Shown piece after piece: positions 30,587 to 40,078 of a stretch of 64,000 bases of DNA. The stretch comes from Streptomyces sp. MA5143a. GTDB lineage: Bacteria; Actinomycetota; Actinomycetes; Streptomycetales; Streptomycetaceae. Position numbers and translations under genes: made by a program. Position 1 is the first letter of the stretch, and each line of letters starts with the position of its first letter. The notes under the pieces are model-generated. The model did no database searches and was not told where the DNA came from. It saw nothing but the letters and a program-made list of their open reading frames with translations. The stretch spans positions 1-64,000 of the forward strand of contig NZ_OLMK01000015.1 in NCBI RefSeq assembly GCF_900290235.1. The letters are read 5' to 3'.

Positions 30587-31222
30587 ATGTCGACCCATGC
30601 CAAGCGTGAACGGCTCCTTTTCGCCGACCTGTTGGAGACTTCGGGCCCCGATGCCCCCACCCTGTGCGAGGGCTGGACGACCCGGGATCTGGCCGCGCAT
30701 GTGGTGGTGCGCGAGCGTCGCCCCGACGCCGCCGGGGGCATCCTCATCAAGCAGCTCGCCTCCCGCCTGGACCGGGTGATGGCGGAGTTCGCCGAGAAGC
30801 CGTACGAGGAGCTGGTCCAGCTCGTCCGTACCGGCCCGCCGCGTTTCTCGCCCTTCTCCCTGAAGCAGATCGACGAGGCGTCCAACACGATCGAGTTCTA
30901 CGTCCACACCGAGGACATCCGCCGCGCGCGGCCCGACTGGTCGCCGCGCGAACTCGACCATGTCTTCCAGGACGCCCTGTGGTCCCGGCTGGAGCGCACC
31001 TCCCGCCTCATGGGCCGGGGTTCCCCCACCGGTCTGGTCCTGCGCCGCCCGGACGGCCGTACGGCGGTGGCCCACCGGGGGACCCCGGTCGTCACGGTCA
31101 CCGGCGAGCCGTCGGAGCTGCTGCTGTTCCTCTACGGCCGCCAGCAGGTCGCCGACGTGGAACTGGACGGGGAGAAGGAAGCGATCACCAAGCTCCACGA
31201 GACCAAGCAGCTGGGCATCTGA
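30587..31222 (+). CDS. TIGR03085-family DinB-like metal-binding protein
   Basis: 211 residues. The four-helix DinB/mycothiol-dependent maleylpyruvate-isomerase fold is shown by [27 protein letters not shown] (His ligand, residues 23-49) and by [18 protein letters not shown] (His ligand near 105). The C-terminal part ([21 protein letters not shown]) is the family-specific domain. Mycothiol-dependent roles are known for relatives; the substrate is unknown. It stands alone on the plus strand between hisI and hisF and may be expressed from a leaderless transcript. Confidence 0.82.
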   Translation: MSTHAKRERLLFADLLETSGPDAPTLCEGWTTRDLAAHVVVRERRPDAAGGILIKQLASRLDRVMAEFAEKPYEELVQLVRTGPPRFSPFSLKQIDEASNTIEFYVHTEDIRRARPDWSPRELDHVFQDALWSRLERTSRLMGRGSPTGLVLRRPDGRTAVAHRGTPVVTVTGEPSELLLFLYGRQQVADVELDGEKEAITKLHETKQLGI

Positions 31223-31252
31223 CCGGGCTCCGTCCCGGCTGCCGTGCCCAGG

Positions 31253-31287
31253 GCTGAGCCCCGGCCACCCGGTGACCGGGGCTCAGC
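31253..31287. terminator. Bidirectional terminator hairpin
   Basis: Perfect 12-bp stem GCTGAGCCCCGG/CCGGGGCTCAGC with an 11-nt loop between two convergent genes, 31 bp after the TIGR03085 stop and 21 bp after the hisF stop. Confidence 0.8.
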
Positions 31288-31308
31288 TCTCCATGGACAG
31301 CGGCGGGT

Positions 31309-32064
31309 TCACCGCACCGGGTGACCCGCTTCCCTGAGCGCGTTCTTGACCTCGCCGATGCGGAGGTCGCCGAAGTGGAAGACCGAGGCGGCGAGGACGG
31401 CGTCGGCGCCCGCCTCGATGGCCGGGGGGAAGTCCGTGAGCCGGCCGGCGCCGCCGGAGGCGATGACGGGGACCGTGACGTGCTTGCGGACGGCGGTGAT
31501 CATCTCCAGGTCGTAGCCGTCCTTCGTGCCGTCCGCGTCCATCGAGTTGAGCAGGATCTCCCCGGCGCCCAGCTCGGCGGCCCGGTGGGCCCACTCGACG
31601 GCGTCGATGCCCGTGCCCCTGCGGCCACCGTGGGTGGTGACCTCGAAGGAGCCGGACTCCGTGCGCCGTGCGTCCACCGACAGGACCAGCACCTGGCGGC
31701 CGAAGCGCTCGGCGATCTCGCGGATCAGGTCGGGTCGGGCGATCGCCGCGGTGTTCACGCCGACCTTGTCCGCGCCCGCCCGCAGCAGCTTGTCGACGTC
31801 CTCGGCGGTGCGGACACCGCCGCCGACGGTCAGCGGGATGAAGACCTGCTCGGCGGTGCGGCGCACCACGTCGTAGGTGGTCTCGCGGTTGCCGGAGGAC
31901 GCGGTGATGTCGAGGAACGTCAGCTCGTCGGCGCCCTCGGTGTCGTACACCTTGGCCATCTCGACCGGGTCGCCCGCGTCACGCAGGTTCTGGAAGTTGA
32001 CTCCCTTGACGACCCGGCCGTTGTCCACGTCCAGGCAGGGGATGACTCGGACCGCCAGGGTCAT
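31309..32064 (-). CDS. hisF: Imidazole glycerol phosphate synthase cyclase subunit
   Basis: 251 residues, standard length. The TIM barrel uses ammonia from HisH to form IGP and AICAR. Catalytic Asp residues are in [15 protein letters not shown] (residue 12) and VLSVDARR; phosphate sites are [10 protein letters not shown] and [14 protein letters not shown] 32064 has GAAGGAG 10 bp upstream. It is the last gene of the his operon, 15 bp after ridA, and ends at a strong hairpin. Confidence 0.97.
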   Translation of the reverse strand: MTLAVRVIPCLDVDNGRVVKGVNFQNLRDAGDPVEMAKVYDTEGADELTFLDITASSGNRETTYDVVRRTAEQVFIPLTVGGGVRTAEDVDKLLRAGADKVGVNTAAIARPDLIREIAERFGRQVLVLSVDARRTESGSFEVTTHGGRRGTGIDAVEWAHRAAELGAGEILLNSMDADGTKDGYDLEMITAVRKHVTVPVIASGGAGRLTDFPPAIEAGADAVLAASVFHFGDLRIGEVKNALREAGHPVR

Positions 32065-32079
32065 GAATCCACGGCTCCT

Positions 32080-32484
32080 TCAGGAAGGCCTCTGGCCCTT
32101 GAATGCTTCGACTTCTACTTCGACGAGGATGCGCGGGTCGAAGAAACCGTCCACGACCAGCAGGGTCGCGGCGGGGCGCACCGGCTCGAACAGTTCCCGG
32201 TGGGCCCGCCCGACCGCGTCGACGTCCCGCAGGTGCGCCAGGTACATCCTCGTCCGGATCACGGACTCGGCGCCGAGCCCGAACTCGCCGAGCGCCTCGA
32301 CCGCGCTGGTGAAGGCCACCTTGGCCTGCTCGTACGGGTCGCCCTCCCCGTAGAGCACATCGCCCTTGAAGGACGTGGTGCCCGCCACCAGCACGCGGTC
32401 GCCCGCCGCGACGGCACGCGCGGAGCCGAAGGACTCCTCCCAGGGACTCCCGCTCTGCACCCGCCGCACGGCATCGGACGTCAT
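32080..32484 (-). CDS. RidA-family enamine/imine deaminase
   Basis: 134 residues of the RidA/YjgF fold ([25 protein letters not shown], then [17 protein letters not shown]). The C-terminal active-site Arg lies in [13 protein letters not shown]. RidA proteins hydrolyse reactive enamines made by PLP enzymes. Its ATG overlaps the priA stop by 4 bp and hisF follows 15 bp later, so it is an integral member of the his operon. Its own substrate here is unknown; a role in clearing toxic imine by-products of His or Trp metabolism is an inference. Confidence 0.87.
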   Translation of the reverse strand: MTSDAVRRVQSGSPWEESFGSARAVAAGDRVLVAGTTSFKGDVLYGEGDPYEQAKVAFTSAVEALGEFGLGAESVIRTRMYLAHLRDVDAVGRAHRELFEPVRPAATLLVVDGFFDPRILVEVEVEAFKGQRPS

Positions 32485-33206
32485 GACGACACAGCCTCCA
32501 GGGCCTCTTCCAGGGTGAACGCCTTCGCGTACAGGGCCTTCCCGACGATGGAGCCCTCGACACCGAGGGGTACCAGCTCGGCGATGGCACGGAGGTCGTC
32601 GAGGGACGACACGCCGCCGGACGCCACGACCGGGCGGTCGGTGACCGCGCAGACGTTGCGCAGCAACTCCAGGTTGGGTCCCTGGAGGGTGCCGTCCTTG
32701 GCGATGTCGGTGACGACGTACCGGGCGCAGCCCTCCTTGTCGAGGCGCTCAAGCGTCTCGTAGAGGTCGCCGCCGTCGCGGGTCCAGCCGCGGCCCTTGA
32801 GGGTCGTGCCGCGGACGTCCAGGCCGACCGCGATCCTGTCGCCGTGCTCGGCGATGACCTTGGCGACCCACTCGGGGCTCTCCAGTGCGGCGGTGCCGAG
32901 GTTGACGCGGGTGCAGCCGGTGGCGAGGGCCTTCTCCAGGGAGGCGTCGTCCCGGATGCCCCCGGACAGCTCGACCTTGATGTCCATGGCCCGGGTGACC
33001 TCGGCGACCAGCTCACGGTTGTCGCCGGTGCCGAACGCGGCGTCCAGGTCGACCAGGTGCAGCCACTCGGCGCCCGCCCGCTGCCAGGAGAGGGCGGCCT
33101 CCAGCGGGGAGCCGTAGGAGGTCTCCGTGCCGGACTCGCCGTGCACGAGGCGGACGGCCTGGCCGTCGCGGACGTCGACGGCGGGGAGGAGTTCGAGCTT
33201 TGCCAT
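32481..33206 (-). CDS. priA: Phosphoribosyl isomerase A (dual HisA/TrpF)
   Basis: 241 residues. The barrel isomerase has Asp11 in [18 protein letters not shown] and Asp130 in [14 protein letters not shown], which do acid/base catalysis. In Streptomyces and mycobacteria this enzyme isomerises both ProFAR (histidine) and PRA (tryptophan), which replaces a separate trpF. Consistent with this, no trpF is present beside trpC. ATG 33206 gives the conserved [15 protein letters not shown]. It lies 3 bp after the hisH stop and overlaps the ridA start. Confidence 0.95.
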   Translation of the reverse strand: MAKLELLPAVDVRDGQAVRLVHGESGTETSYGSPLEAALSWQRAGAEWLHLVDLDAAFGTGDNRELVAEVTRAMDIKVELSGGIRDDASLEKALATGCTRVNLGTAALESPEWVAKVIAEHGDRIAVGLDVRGTTLKGRGWTRDGGDLYETLERLDKEGCARYVVTDIAKDGTLQGPNLELLRNVCAVTDRPVVASGGVSSLDDLRAIAELVPLGVEGSIVGKALYAKAFTLEEALEAVSS

Positions 33207-33209
33207 GGT

Positions 33210-33887
33210 CTACAGGGTTCCGATCCAGTTGGTCAGCAGCTGGGCTCCGGCGTCGCCGGACTTCTCGGGGTGGAACTGCGTGGCCCACAGGGCGCCGTTC
33301 TCGACGGCCGCCACGAAGGGCTTGCCGTGCGTCGACCAGGTGACCTTGGGCGCGGTGAGGTTCGGGTTGTGCGTCTCCAGGGACCAGTCGTGGACGGCGT
33401 AGGAGTGCACGAAGTAGAAGCGGGCGTCCGCGTCGAGGCCGGCGAACAGCTCCGAGCCGGCCGGGGCGTCGACGGTGTTCCAGCCCATGTGCGGCACGAT
33501 CTCGGCCTGGAGCGGCTCGACCGCGCCGGGCCACTCGTCGAGGCCCTCGGTCTCCACGCCGTGCTCGATGCCCCGCGCGAAGAGGATCTGCATGCCGACG
33601 CAGATGCCCATGACCGGGCGTCCGCCGGCGAGCCTGCGGTCGATGATCCAGTCGCCGCGCGCCTCCTTCAACCCCTTCATGCAGGCGGCGAAGGCGCCGA
33701 CGCCGGGCACCAGCAGTCCGTCGGCGTTCATCGCCGTGTCGAAGTCACGGGTGATCTCGACGTCGGCTCCCGCGCGCGCGAGGGCGCGCTCGGCGGAGCG
33801 GACGTTGCCGAAGCCGTAGTCGAAGACGACGACGCGTTTGGCGGGAGTGGTCACGGTGGTCCCCGGTCCCGTGTTCTCGGTGCTCAA
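33210..33887 (-). CDS. hisH: Imidazole glycerol phosphate synthase glutaminase subunit
   Basis: 225 residues. A class I glutamine amidotransferase that supplies ammonia to HisF. The Cys nucleophile is in [15 protein letters not shown] and the His/Glu pair in TQFHPEKSG. The start is a TTG at 33887: GGAGG lies 7 bp upstream, and the TTG overlaps the stop of the small membrane protein (TTGA). The GTG at 33893 has its ribosome site too close. About 14 residues precede the core ([16 protein letters not shown]). Confidence 0.94.
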   Translation of the reverse strand: MSTENTGPGTTVTTPAKRVVVFDYGFGNVRSAERALARAGADVEITRDFDTAMNADGLLVPGVGAFAACMKGLKEARGDWIIDRRLAGGRPVMGICVGMQILFARGIEHGVETEGLDEWPGAVEPLQAEIVPHMGWNTVDAPAGSELFAGLDADARFYFVHSYAVHDWSLETHNPNLTAPKVTWSTHGKPFVAAVENGALWATQFHPEKSGDAGAQLLTNWIGTL

Positions 33888-34048
33888 TTCCACACCTCCA
33901 GCCTCATGACGCCCGCGACGAGGCACATCGCGGCGGCGAGGGAGAGCAGCACGATGAGGCCCTTCGGCATCTGCTGCTTGACGAAGGAGATGATCCCGCC
34001 GACCAGGAACAGACCGACGACGATCAGGATGGTCGAGAGGCTGTTCAC
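33884..34048 (-). CDS. 54-residue membrane protein inside the his operon
   Basis: Small protein with two membrane segments (about residues 5-21 and 30-48) joined by a short loop FVKQQMPKG: a tight hairpin. It is open from GTG 34048, which overlaps the hisB stop by 4 bp, to TGA 33884-33886, which overlaps the hisH TTG. This double overlap between two biosynthetic enzymes argues strongly that it is translated. The function is unknown. It has no signal peptide, no charged motif beyond the loop, and no homology that I recognise. Confidence 0.85.
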   Translation of the reverse strand: MNSLSTILIVVGLFLVGGIISFVKQQMPKGLIVLLSLAAAMCLVAGVMRLEVWN

Positions 34049-34638
34049 AGCGCGCCCTTCGTGGAGGGCAGGATCCCGGCCGCGCGCGGGTCGCGCTCGG
34101 AGGCGTAGCGCAGGGCGCGGGCCAGCGCCTTGAACTGGCACTCGACGATGTGGTGGGCGTTGCGCCCGTACGGCACGTGCACGTGCAGCGCGATCTGCGC
34201 CTGGGCGACGAAGGACTCCAGGATGTGCCGGGTCATCGTGGTGTCGTACTCGCCGATCATCGGCGCCATCTTCTCGGGCTCGGTGTGCACGAGGTAGGGG
34301 CGGCCGGAGAGGTCGACGGTGACCTGGGCGAGGGACTCGTCCAGCGGGACGGTGCAGTTGCCGAAGCGGTAGATGCCCACCTTGTCGCCGAGGGCCTGCT
34401 TGAAGGCGGCGCCCAGCGCGAGGGCGGTGTCCTCGATGGTGTGGTGGGAGTCGATGTGCAGGTCGCCGTCGGTCTTCACGGTGAGGTCGAACAGTCCGTG
34501 GCGGCCGAGCTGGTCGAGCATGTGGTCGTAGAAGCCGACCCCGGTGGAGATCTCGGTGCGGCCGGTCCCGTCGAGGTTGATCTCGACGACGACCGACGTC
34601 TCCTTGGTGACCCGCTCCACGCGTCCAACGCGGTTCAT
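34045..34638 (-). CDS. hisB: Imidazoleglycerol-phosphate dehydratase
   Basis: 197 residues, the monofunctional dehydratase of actinobacteria; no histidinol-phosphatase domain is fused. The Mn/Fe His clusters are seen in [29 protein letters not shown] and the C-terminal [23 protein letters not shown] 34638 overlaps the hisC stop by 4 bp, and its own stop overlaps the GTG of the small membrane protein. Confidence 0.97.
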   Translation of the reverse strand: MNRVGRVERVTKETSVVVEINLDGTGRTEISTGVGFYDHMLDQLGRHGLFDLTVKTDGDLHIDSHHTIEDTALALGAAFKQALGDKVGIYRFGNCTVPLDESLAQVTVDLSGRPYLVHTEPEKMAPMIGEYDTTMTRHILESFVAQAQIALHVHVPYGRNAHHIVECQFKALARALRYASERDPRAAGILPSTKGAL

Positions 34639-35774
34639 GCGCTCTGCTCCTCCGGGGGTGTGGGGGTGTCCCCCACATAGCTCAGTAGTTCACGTACCGC
34701 GTCGAGGAACGCGTCGTTCTCGGCCGGGGTTCCGGCGGTCACCCGCAGCCACCCCGGTACGCCGTTGTCCCGGACCAGGACGCCCCGGTCGAGGATCTTC
34801 CGCCACATCTTGTGCGCGTCGTCGAACGTCCCGAACTGCACGAAGTTGGCGTCGGACTCGGTGACGTCGTAGCCGAGGGCACGCAGCTCGGCGACCAGCC
34901 GGTCCCGCTCCGCCTTCAGCTGCTCGACATAGCCGAGGAGGGTGTCGGTGTGCTCCAGGGCGGCCAGGGCGGTCGCCTGGGTGACGGCGGACAGGTGGTA
35001 GGGCAGCCGTACGAGCTGGACCGCGTCGACGACCGCCGGGTGCGCGGCGAGGTAGCCGAGGCGCAGTCCGGCGGCGCCGAAGGCCTTGGACATGGTGCGC
35101 GAGACGACGAGATTCGGCCGTCCTTCGATCAGCGGCAGCAGGGAGTCGCCGTGGCTGAACTCGACGTAGGCCTCGTCGACGACGACCATGGACGGCTTGG
35201 CCGCCTGGGCGGCCTCGTACAGGGCGAGGACCGTGTCCCGGGGGACCGCGTTGCCCGTGGGGTTGTTGGGGGTGGTGACGAAGACGACGTCGGGCCGGTG
35301 CTCGGCGACGGCCCGCTGGGCCGCCGCGAGGTCGATCGTGAAGTCGTCGTTACGGGGGCCGGAGATCCAGCCGGTGCCGGTGCCGCGCGCGATGAGTCCG
35401 TGCATCGAGTACGACGGCTCGAAACCGATGGCGGTGCGGCCGGGTCCGCCGAAGGTCTGCAGCAGTTGCTGGATGACCTCGTTGGAGCCGTTGGCCGCCC
35501 AGACGTGTCTCACGTCCACGGCGTACCCGGAGGTCCGCGTCAGGTACTCGGCGAGCCGGGTCCGCAGCTCCACCGCGTCCCGGTCGGGGTAGCGGTTGAG
35601 GTTCCGTGCCGCCTCGCGCACCCGCTCCGCGATCCGCTCCACCAGCGGCTCGGGCAGGGGGTAGGGGTTCTCGTTGGTGTTCAGCCGTACCGGGACGTCG
35701 AGCTGGGGCGCGCCGTAGGGGCTCTTGCCGCGCAGTTCGTCCCGGACGGGGAGATCGTCGATTCCGAAGCTCAC
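34635..35774 (-). CDS. hisC: Histidinol-phosphate aminotransferase
   Basis: 379 residues; a PLP class I/II aminotransferase. The PLP Lys lies in [19 protein letters not shown]; the PNNPTGN and VDEAYVEFS motifs bind PLP. The start GTG 35774 overlaps the hisD stop by 4 bp. The open frame continues upstream through hisD in another frame relation, but that longer reading is not a HisD-HisC fusion. Confidence 0.97.
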   Translation of the reverse strand: MSFGIDDLPVRDELRGKSPYGAPQLDVPVRLNTNENPYPLPEPLVERIAERVREAARNLNRYPDRDAVELRTRLAEYLTRTSGYAVDVRHVWAANGSNEVIQQLLQTFGGPGRTAIGFEPSYSMHGLIARGTGTGWISGPRNDDFTIDLAAAQRAVAEHRPDVVFVTTPNNPTGNAVPRDTVLALYEAAQAAKPSMVVVDEAYVEFSHGDSLLPLIEGRPNLVVSRTMSKAFGAAGLRLGYLAAHPAVVDAVQLVRLPYHLSAVTQATALAALEHTDTLLGYVEQLKAERDRLVAELRALGYDVTESDANFVQFGTFDDAHKMWRKILDRGVLVRDNGVPGWLRVTAGTPAENDAFLDAVRELLSYVGDTPTPPEEQSA

Positions 35775-37093
35775 TGACCAGGTACCTTCCAGCCGAACCT
35801 TGCCTTGATCGCCGCGCCGTGCGCGGGCAGGTCCTCCGCCTCCGCCAGCGTGACCACGTGGTGCGCGACGTCGGCCAGCGCGTCCCGCGTGTAGTCGACG
35901 ATGTGGATGCCGCGCAGGAAGGACTGGACGGACAGACCGGAGGAGTGGCAGGCGCAGCCGCCGGTCGGGAGCACGTGGTTGGAGCCCGCCGCGTAGTCGC
36001 CGAGCGAGACCGGCGCCCAGGGGCCGATGAAGATGGCCCCCGCGTTGACGACGCGCTCGGCGACGGCGGCGGCGTCCGTGGTCTGGATCTCCAGGTGTTC
36101 GGCGCCGTAGGCGTTGGCGACCCTGAGGCCCTCGTCGATACCGTCGACCAGGACGATCGCGGACTGCCGGCCCGCGAGGGCGGGGCGGATCCGGTCCTCG
36201 ATGTGCTTGGTGGCCTCGACCTGCGGGCCCAGTTCCTTCTCGACGGCGTCGGCGAGCTCGACGGAGTCGGTGACGAGCACGGCGGCGGCGAGCGGGTCGT
36301 GCTCGGCCTGGCTGATCAGGTCGGCGGCGACGTGCGCCGGGTCGGCGGTGTCGTCCGCGAGGACCGCGATCTCGGTGGGGCCGGCCTCGGAGTCGATGCC
36401 GATGACGCCGGTGAAGTAGCGCTTGGCGGCGGCCACCCAGATGTTGCCCGGCCCGGTGACCATGTTGGCCGGCGGGCAGGACTCGGTGCCGTACGCGAAC
36501 ATCGCGACGGCGGTGGCGCCGCCGGCCGCGTACACCTCGTCGACGCCGAGCAGGGCGCACGCGGCGAGGATCGTGGGGTGCGGCAGTCCGTCGAACTCGG
36601 CCTGCGCGGGCGAGGCCAGCGCGATCGAGGGGACGCCCGCCTCCTGCGCCGGGACCACGTTCATGATCACGGAGGAGGGGTAGACCGAGCGGCCGCCGGG
36701 GGCGTAGAGGCCGACGCGCTCGACCGGCACCCACTTCTCGGTGACGGTGCCGCCGGGCACGACCTGGGTGGTGTGGGTGGTGCGGCGCTGCTCGCGGTGG
36801 ACGAGGCGGGCGCGGCGGATGGACTCCTCCAGGGCCGCGCGGACGGCCGGGTCGAGCTGGTCCAGCGCGTCCGTGAGGGCCTCGGCCGGGACCCGCACGG
36901 AGGTGAGGCGTACCCCGTCGAACTTCTCGGCGAAGTCGATCAGCGCCGCGTCCCCGCGATGATGCACGGCCTCGCAGATCGGACGCACCTTCTCCAGGGC
37001 GGCCGAGACGTCGAAGTCGGCTCGGGGCAGCAGGTCGCGCAGGGCGGGTCCCTTCGGGAGGGCGTCGCCGCGCAGATCGATTCGGGAGATCAC
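35771..37093 (-). CDS. hisD: Histidinol dehydrogenase
   Basis: 440 residues; a Zn enzyme that does the last two oxidations to histidine. Motifs: [39 protein letters not shown], and the C-terminal [12 protein letters not shown] with the catalytic Glu/His. GTG 37093 (V-ISRIDLRG) was chosen; an upstream start at 37141 gives an untypical leader. It is the first gene of the operon, so the promoter must lie in 37094-37276, which is shared with the divergent membrane protein gene. No clear -35/-10 pair is reported. Confidence 0.96.
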   Translation of the reverse strand: MISRIDLRGDALPKGPALRDLLPRADFDVSAALEKVRPICEAVHHRGDAALIDFAEKFDGVRLTSVRVPAEALTDALDQLDPAVRAALEESIRRARLVHREQRRTTHTTQVVPGGTVTEKWVPVERVGLYAPGGRSVYPSSVIMNVVPAQEAGVPSIALASPAQAEFDGLPHPTILAACALLGVDEVYAAGGATAVAMFAYGTESCPPANMVTGPGNIWVAAAKRYFTGVIGIDSEAGPTEIAVLADDTADPAHVAADLISQAEHDPLAAAVLVTDSVELADAVEKELGPQVEATKHIEDRIRPALAGRQSAIVLVDGIDEGLRVANAYGAEHLEIQTTDAAAVAERVVNAGAIFIGPWAPVSLGDYAAGSNHVLPTGGCACHSSGLSVQSFLRGIHIVDYTRDALADVAHHVVTLAEAEDLPAHGAAIKARFGWKVPGQ

Positions 37094-37276
37094 AGGCCCA
37101 ATTCTCTCAGACCTCGGTCGACGGCTGTCCGCACGTTCCAATGGCTGATACGCGTCGTCGGCGAAACCCGGAAGATCCTCTTCACGTCTAGCGTTCGGGG
37201 CGTCACTCAGCGGGCATCACCTGCATGAACTGTTGTGCGATACACGCGAGTGACGGAGACGCAGGAAGGAACAGCC

Positions 37277-38860
37277 GTGAGCGAGGGTGCCGCCATCCGG
37301 GACGACGGGGAGATCCCGGACGACCTCACCGCCGCCGAGGCCGGTATGTGGCAGGCGTTCCGCAACGGCAGCGTGTACGACCTCCGCAGCGGCGACACCG
37401 CCGAGGACGATCCGCACGGCGGCCATCCTTGGGGCCCGGAGCGGACGGTACGGGCCCGGATCGTGGCCTGGCTGCTGCTGGACGGACCGCCCGCGCTGGC
37501 CGGCCGGGTGTCCGCCCTCAAGCTGGTCGGCGTGCAGGTCAAGGGCGTCCTGGAGCTGGCGGGCGGCCAGGTGGTGCCGTACGTGGAGATGAAGGGCTGC
37601 CGTTTCGAGAAGGAGATCCTGGTGCCGGAGGCCCGGTTCACCACCGTCCGGCTGGTGGACTGCTCGGTGCCGCGGCTGGAGGCGGCCCGGCTGCACACCG
37701 AGGGCGATCTGCATCTGCCGCGCTGCCGCTTCCACAACGGGGTGCGGCTCGCCGACGCGCACATCGGCACCGATCTGCTGCTCAACCAGGCGGTCGTCTA
37801 CCGCGACCGGCACGGCCGCTCCCTGTCCGCCGACGGTCTCAGCGTCGCCCAGGACGTGCAGGCCGAGATGCTGGAGTCGCACGGCGAGCTGAGCCTGCGC
37901 GGGGCGACCGTCGGCGCCTCGCTCAGCCTGCGCGGCAGCCGGCTCGCCAACCCCTACGGCCGCCTCGCCCTGAACGCGCCGCAGCTGACCGTCGAGCGCA
38001 CCCTCTATCTGACCCCCGCCGGCGTCGGGAATCCGCTGTACACCAGCGGCAGCACACCCGCGCGCGGCACCCGCGTCCAGCGGTTCGAGTGCCAGGGCGG
38101 GATACGGCTGGACGACGGGCGTTTCGGGGACGCCGTCGACCTGGAGCGGGCCAGGTTCACCTTCACGGATGAACAGGAGCTGTCCCTGCGCCGGGTCCAG
38201 GTGCCCGAGCTGCGGTTCCTCGGCGAGCGGCCCGAGCGCGGCAAGGTCGTGCTGTCAGGCGCCCGGGTCGGCGTCCTCATCGACCGGGCGGACAGCTGGC
38301 CGGGGCCCGGCAACCTCCAGATGGGCGGCTTCCAGTACGAGAACCTCGTGCCCCGCGACCGGTTCCCGCTGGCCGGACGGCTGGAGTGGGTGGCGGCGGC
38401 GACCCCCGAGTACCAGCCGGAGCCGTACGAGCGGCTCGCGACCGTCCTGCGGGCCAGCGGCGACGACGAGGGCGCCCGCGACGTGCTCCTCGCCAAGCAG
38501 CGCCACCGCCGGGAGAACCTGCCGCTCGCGGCCAAGCTGTGGGGCTACGCGCAGGACTGGACGGTGGCGTACGGGTACCGGCCGGGACGGGCCGCCGTCT
38601 GGATGGCGCTGCTGTGGGCGCTCGCCTCGTACGCCTTCTCCCACGCGGACCATCCGCCGATGAAGAGCGGTGAACACCCGCACTGGAGTCCGTCCCTGTT
38701 CGCCCTGGACCTGCTGCTCCCGGTGATCGACCTCGGCCAGGTCGGCTACTGGCAGCTGCGGGGCGCCTGGCAGTGGCTCGCGGTGGTGGTGATCCTGCTG
38801 GGCTGGATCCTCGCGACGACGGTCGCCGCGGGCGCCACACGGCTGCTGAGCAGGAACTGA
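37277..38860 (+). CDS. Membrane protein with beta-helix-like repeat region (pentapeptide-type)
   Basis: 527 residues. Residues 80-360 contain regular beta-strand turns (for example LKLVGVQVKGVLEL, CRFEKEILV, ARFTTVRLVDC, IGTDLLLNQAVV), as in pentapeptide or right-handed beta-helix proteins. Residues 440-460 and 500-525 are membrane segments, with a loop in between containing HPHWSPSLFALDLLLPVID. GTG 37277 is preceded by GGAAGGA at a good distance. Catalytic motifs are absent. Similar Streptomyces proteins have been labelled 'oxidoreductase', which the sequence does not support. A 7-bp stem hairpin (38864-38883) follows the stop. Confidence 0.7.
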   Translation: MSEGAAIRDDGEIPDDLTAAEAGMWQAFRNGSVYDLRSGDTAEDDPHGGHPWGPERTVRARIVAWLLLDGPPALAGRVSALKLVGVQVKGVLELAGGQVVPYVEMKGCRFEKEILVPEARFTTVRLVDCSVPRLEAARLHTEGDLHLPRCRFHNGVRLADAHIGTDLLLNQAVVYRDRHGRSLSADGLSVAQDVQAEMLESHGELSLRGATVGASLSLRGSRLANPYGRLALNAPQLTVERTLYLTPAGVGNPLYTSGSTPARGTRVQRFECQGGIRLDDGRFGDAVDLERARFTFTDEQELSLRRVQVPELRFLGERPERGKVVLSGARVGVLIDRADSWPGPGNLQMGGFQYENLVPRDRFPLAGRLEWVAAATPEYQPEPYERLATVLRASGDDEGARDVLLAKQRHRRENLPLAAKLWGYAQDWTVAYGYRPGRAAVWMALLWALASYAFSHADHPPMKSGEHPHWSPSLFALDLLLPVIDLGQVGYWQLRGAWQWLAVVVILLGWILATTVAAGATRLLSRN

Positions 38861-39008
38861 AAAGGTTGTGAAGAGGCACAACCCGAGCCGCCCGCGCTCC
38901 GTCTTCCCCTCGAACCACCGACCACGACACCACCGTCGAGGCGTTGTACCAGACGGTGAGCACCGGTCCCGCCGAGCGGACCGGCCGGGCGCAAAGGGGG
39001 CGCGCCAC

Positions 39009-40067
39009 ATGGATCTGCTGCGTGCGCTCGTGCGCACGGCCCGGATGGCGCGGCACACCTCGGGTCTCGCCGACGGTCTGCCGGCCGACGACGACGTGCT
39101 GCTCGACGCCCCCGACGAGCGGCTCGGGCCCGCGCTGGTCGCGGCCGGCCGGGGTGAGTACGCGCCCGCGGCCCGGCTGCTCGCGACGACGCGGGAGGCG
39201 GTGGAGTGGGAGAACCGCGACCGGTACGCGCTGCGGCTCGCCGCCTTCGCCCGCGCGCGCGACCCCTGGCTGCGCGAGTGGCGGCGCGCCGCCCCGCACG
39301 ACCCGGACGTCCTGCTGGTCAGGGCCGAGCTGGCGGTGTCCCGCGGCTGGCGCTCCCCCGCCAGGGTGGAACTGCTGCGCGAGGCGGGTCCGTTGATCAT
39401 GTCGGCCGCCGAGCGCGCGCCGCGCGACCCCGTGCCGTGGCGGATCGCCCTGGACCACGCGCGGGGCACGGGCGTCGGCCGCGCCGGCTTCGAGCGGCTG
39501 TGGGCGGAGGCGGTGCGCCGCTCTCCGCACCACTACGGCTGTCATGTCTCGGCCCTGAAGTACCTCTCCGCCGCCTGGTACGGCTCGCACCCCGAGTGCT
39601 TCGACTTCGCCGAACGGGCCGCCGAGGACGCCCTGCCCGGCTCCCTCGTCCAGGCCCTCCCGGTCCGGGCGGCCTTCGCCCATCTCGTCGACGGCGGCGG
39701 CCCCGAAGTGGGACGCGCCCGGCTGGACGAGGCGGCGGACCGCGCCATCGCGCTCTCCGCCGCGTACGAGCCCGGCGACCCGTGGCCCGCCGAGGTCCGC
39801 AACCTCCTCACCTACGTCCTGGTCCGTCTCGAACGCTGGCCGGACGCCCTGGAGCAACTGCGCAGGATCGGCCCGTACGCCACCTCGTTCCCCTGGGACC
39901 GGGTCTCCGGCGATCCGCTGGGCCAGTTCCTCCAACTGCGCGACGGGGTACGGCTGGAGGTGGCGTCCTCGATGCCGCTGCTGACGCGGTCCGGCAAGCG
40001 CGCCGGAAGGCCCGCGGCAAGGTCACAAACCAGTACGAGCGAACGCGCGCGCCCCGACGGCGACTAG
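39009..40067 (+). CDS. Alpha-helical (TPR-like) protein of unknown function
   Basis: 352 residues, mostly alpha-helical with regularly spaced Ala/Leu-rich helices, as in TPR arrays (for example LVRAELAVSRGWRSPARVELLREAG and LLTYVLVRLERWPDALEQLRRIG). There is no signal peptide or membrane segment. The region GWRS...PWRIALDHARGTG...HHYGCHVSALKYLSAAWYGSHPECFDFA is distinctive and may be family-specific. ATG 39009 follows GGGGGCGCGCCAC and begins MDLLRALVRTARMAR; a longer open frame begins at 38868. The stop is directly followed by a gene with a leaderless-type start. I do not recognise the family. Confidence 0.6.
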   Translation: MDLLRALVRTARMARHTSGLADGLPADDDVLLDAPDERLGPALVAAGRGEYAPAARLLATTREAVEWENRDRYALRLAAFARARDPWLREWRRAAPHDPDVLLVRAELAVSRGWRSPARVELLREAGPLIMSAAERAPRDPVPWRIALDHARGTGVGRAGFERLWAEAVRRSPHHYGCHVSALKYLSAAWYGSHPECFDFAERAAEDALPGSLVQALPVRAAFAHLVDGGGPEVGRARLDEAADRAIALSAAYEPGDPWPAEVRNLLTYVLVRLERWPDALEQLRRIGPYATSFPWDRVSGDPLGQFLQLRDGVRLEVASSMPLLTRSGKRAGRPAARSQTSTSERARPDGD

Positions 40068-40070
40068 GCT
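40065..40070 (+). promoter_or_regulatory. Leaderless -10 box before the Lon-domain gene
   Basis: TAGGCT ends 8 bp before GTG 40079, and its TAG is also the stop codon of the previous gene. No ribosome site is seen. No good -35 match. Confidence 0.45.
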
Positions 40071-40078
40071 CTGGCCTC

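Noticed and set aside
34635..36734. Possible HisD-HisC fusion protein
   Set aside because: The extra part is hisD read out of frame. hisC has a GTG overlapping the hisD stop, a usual coupling.
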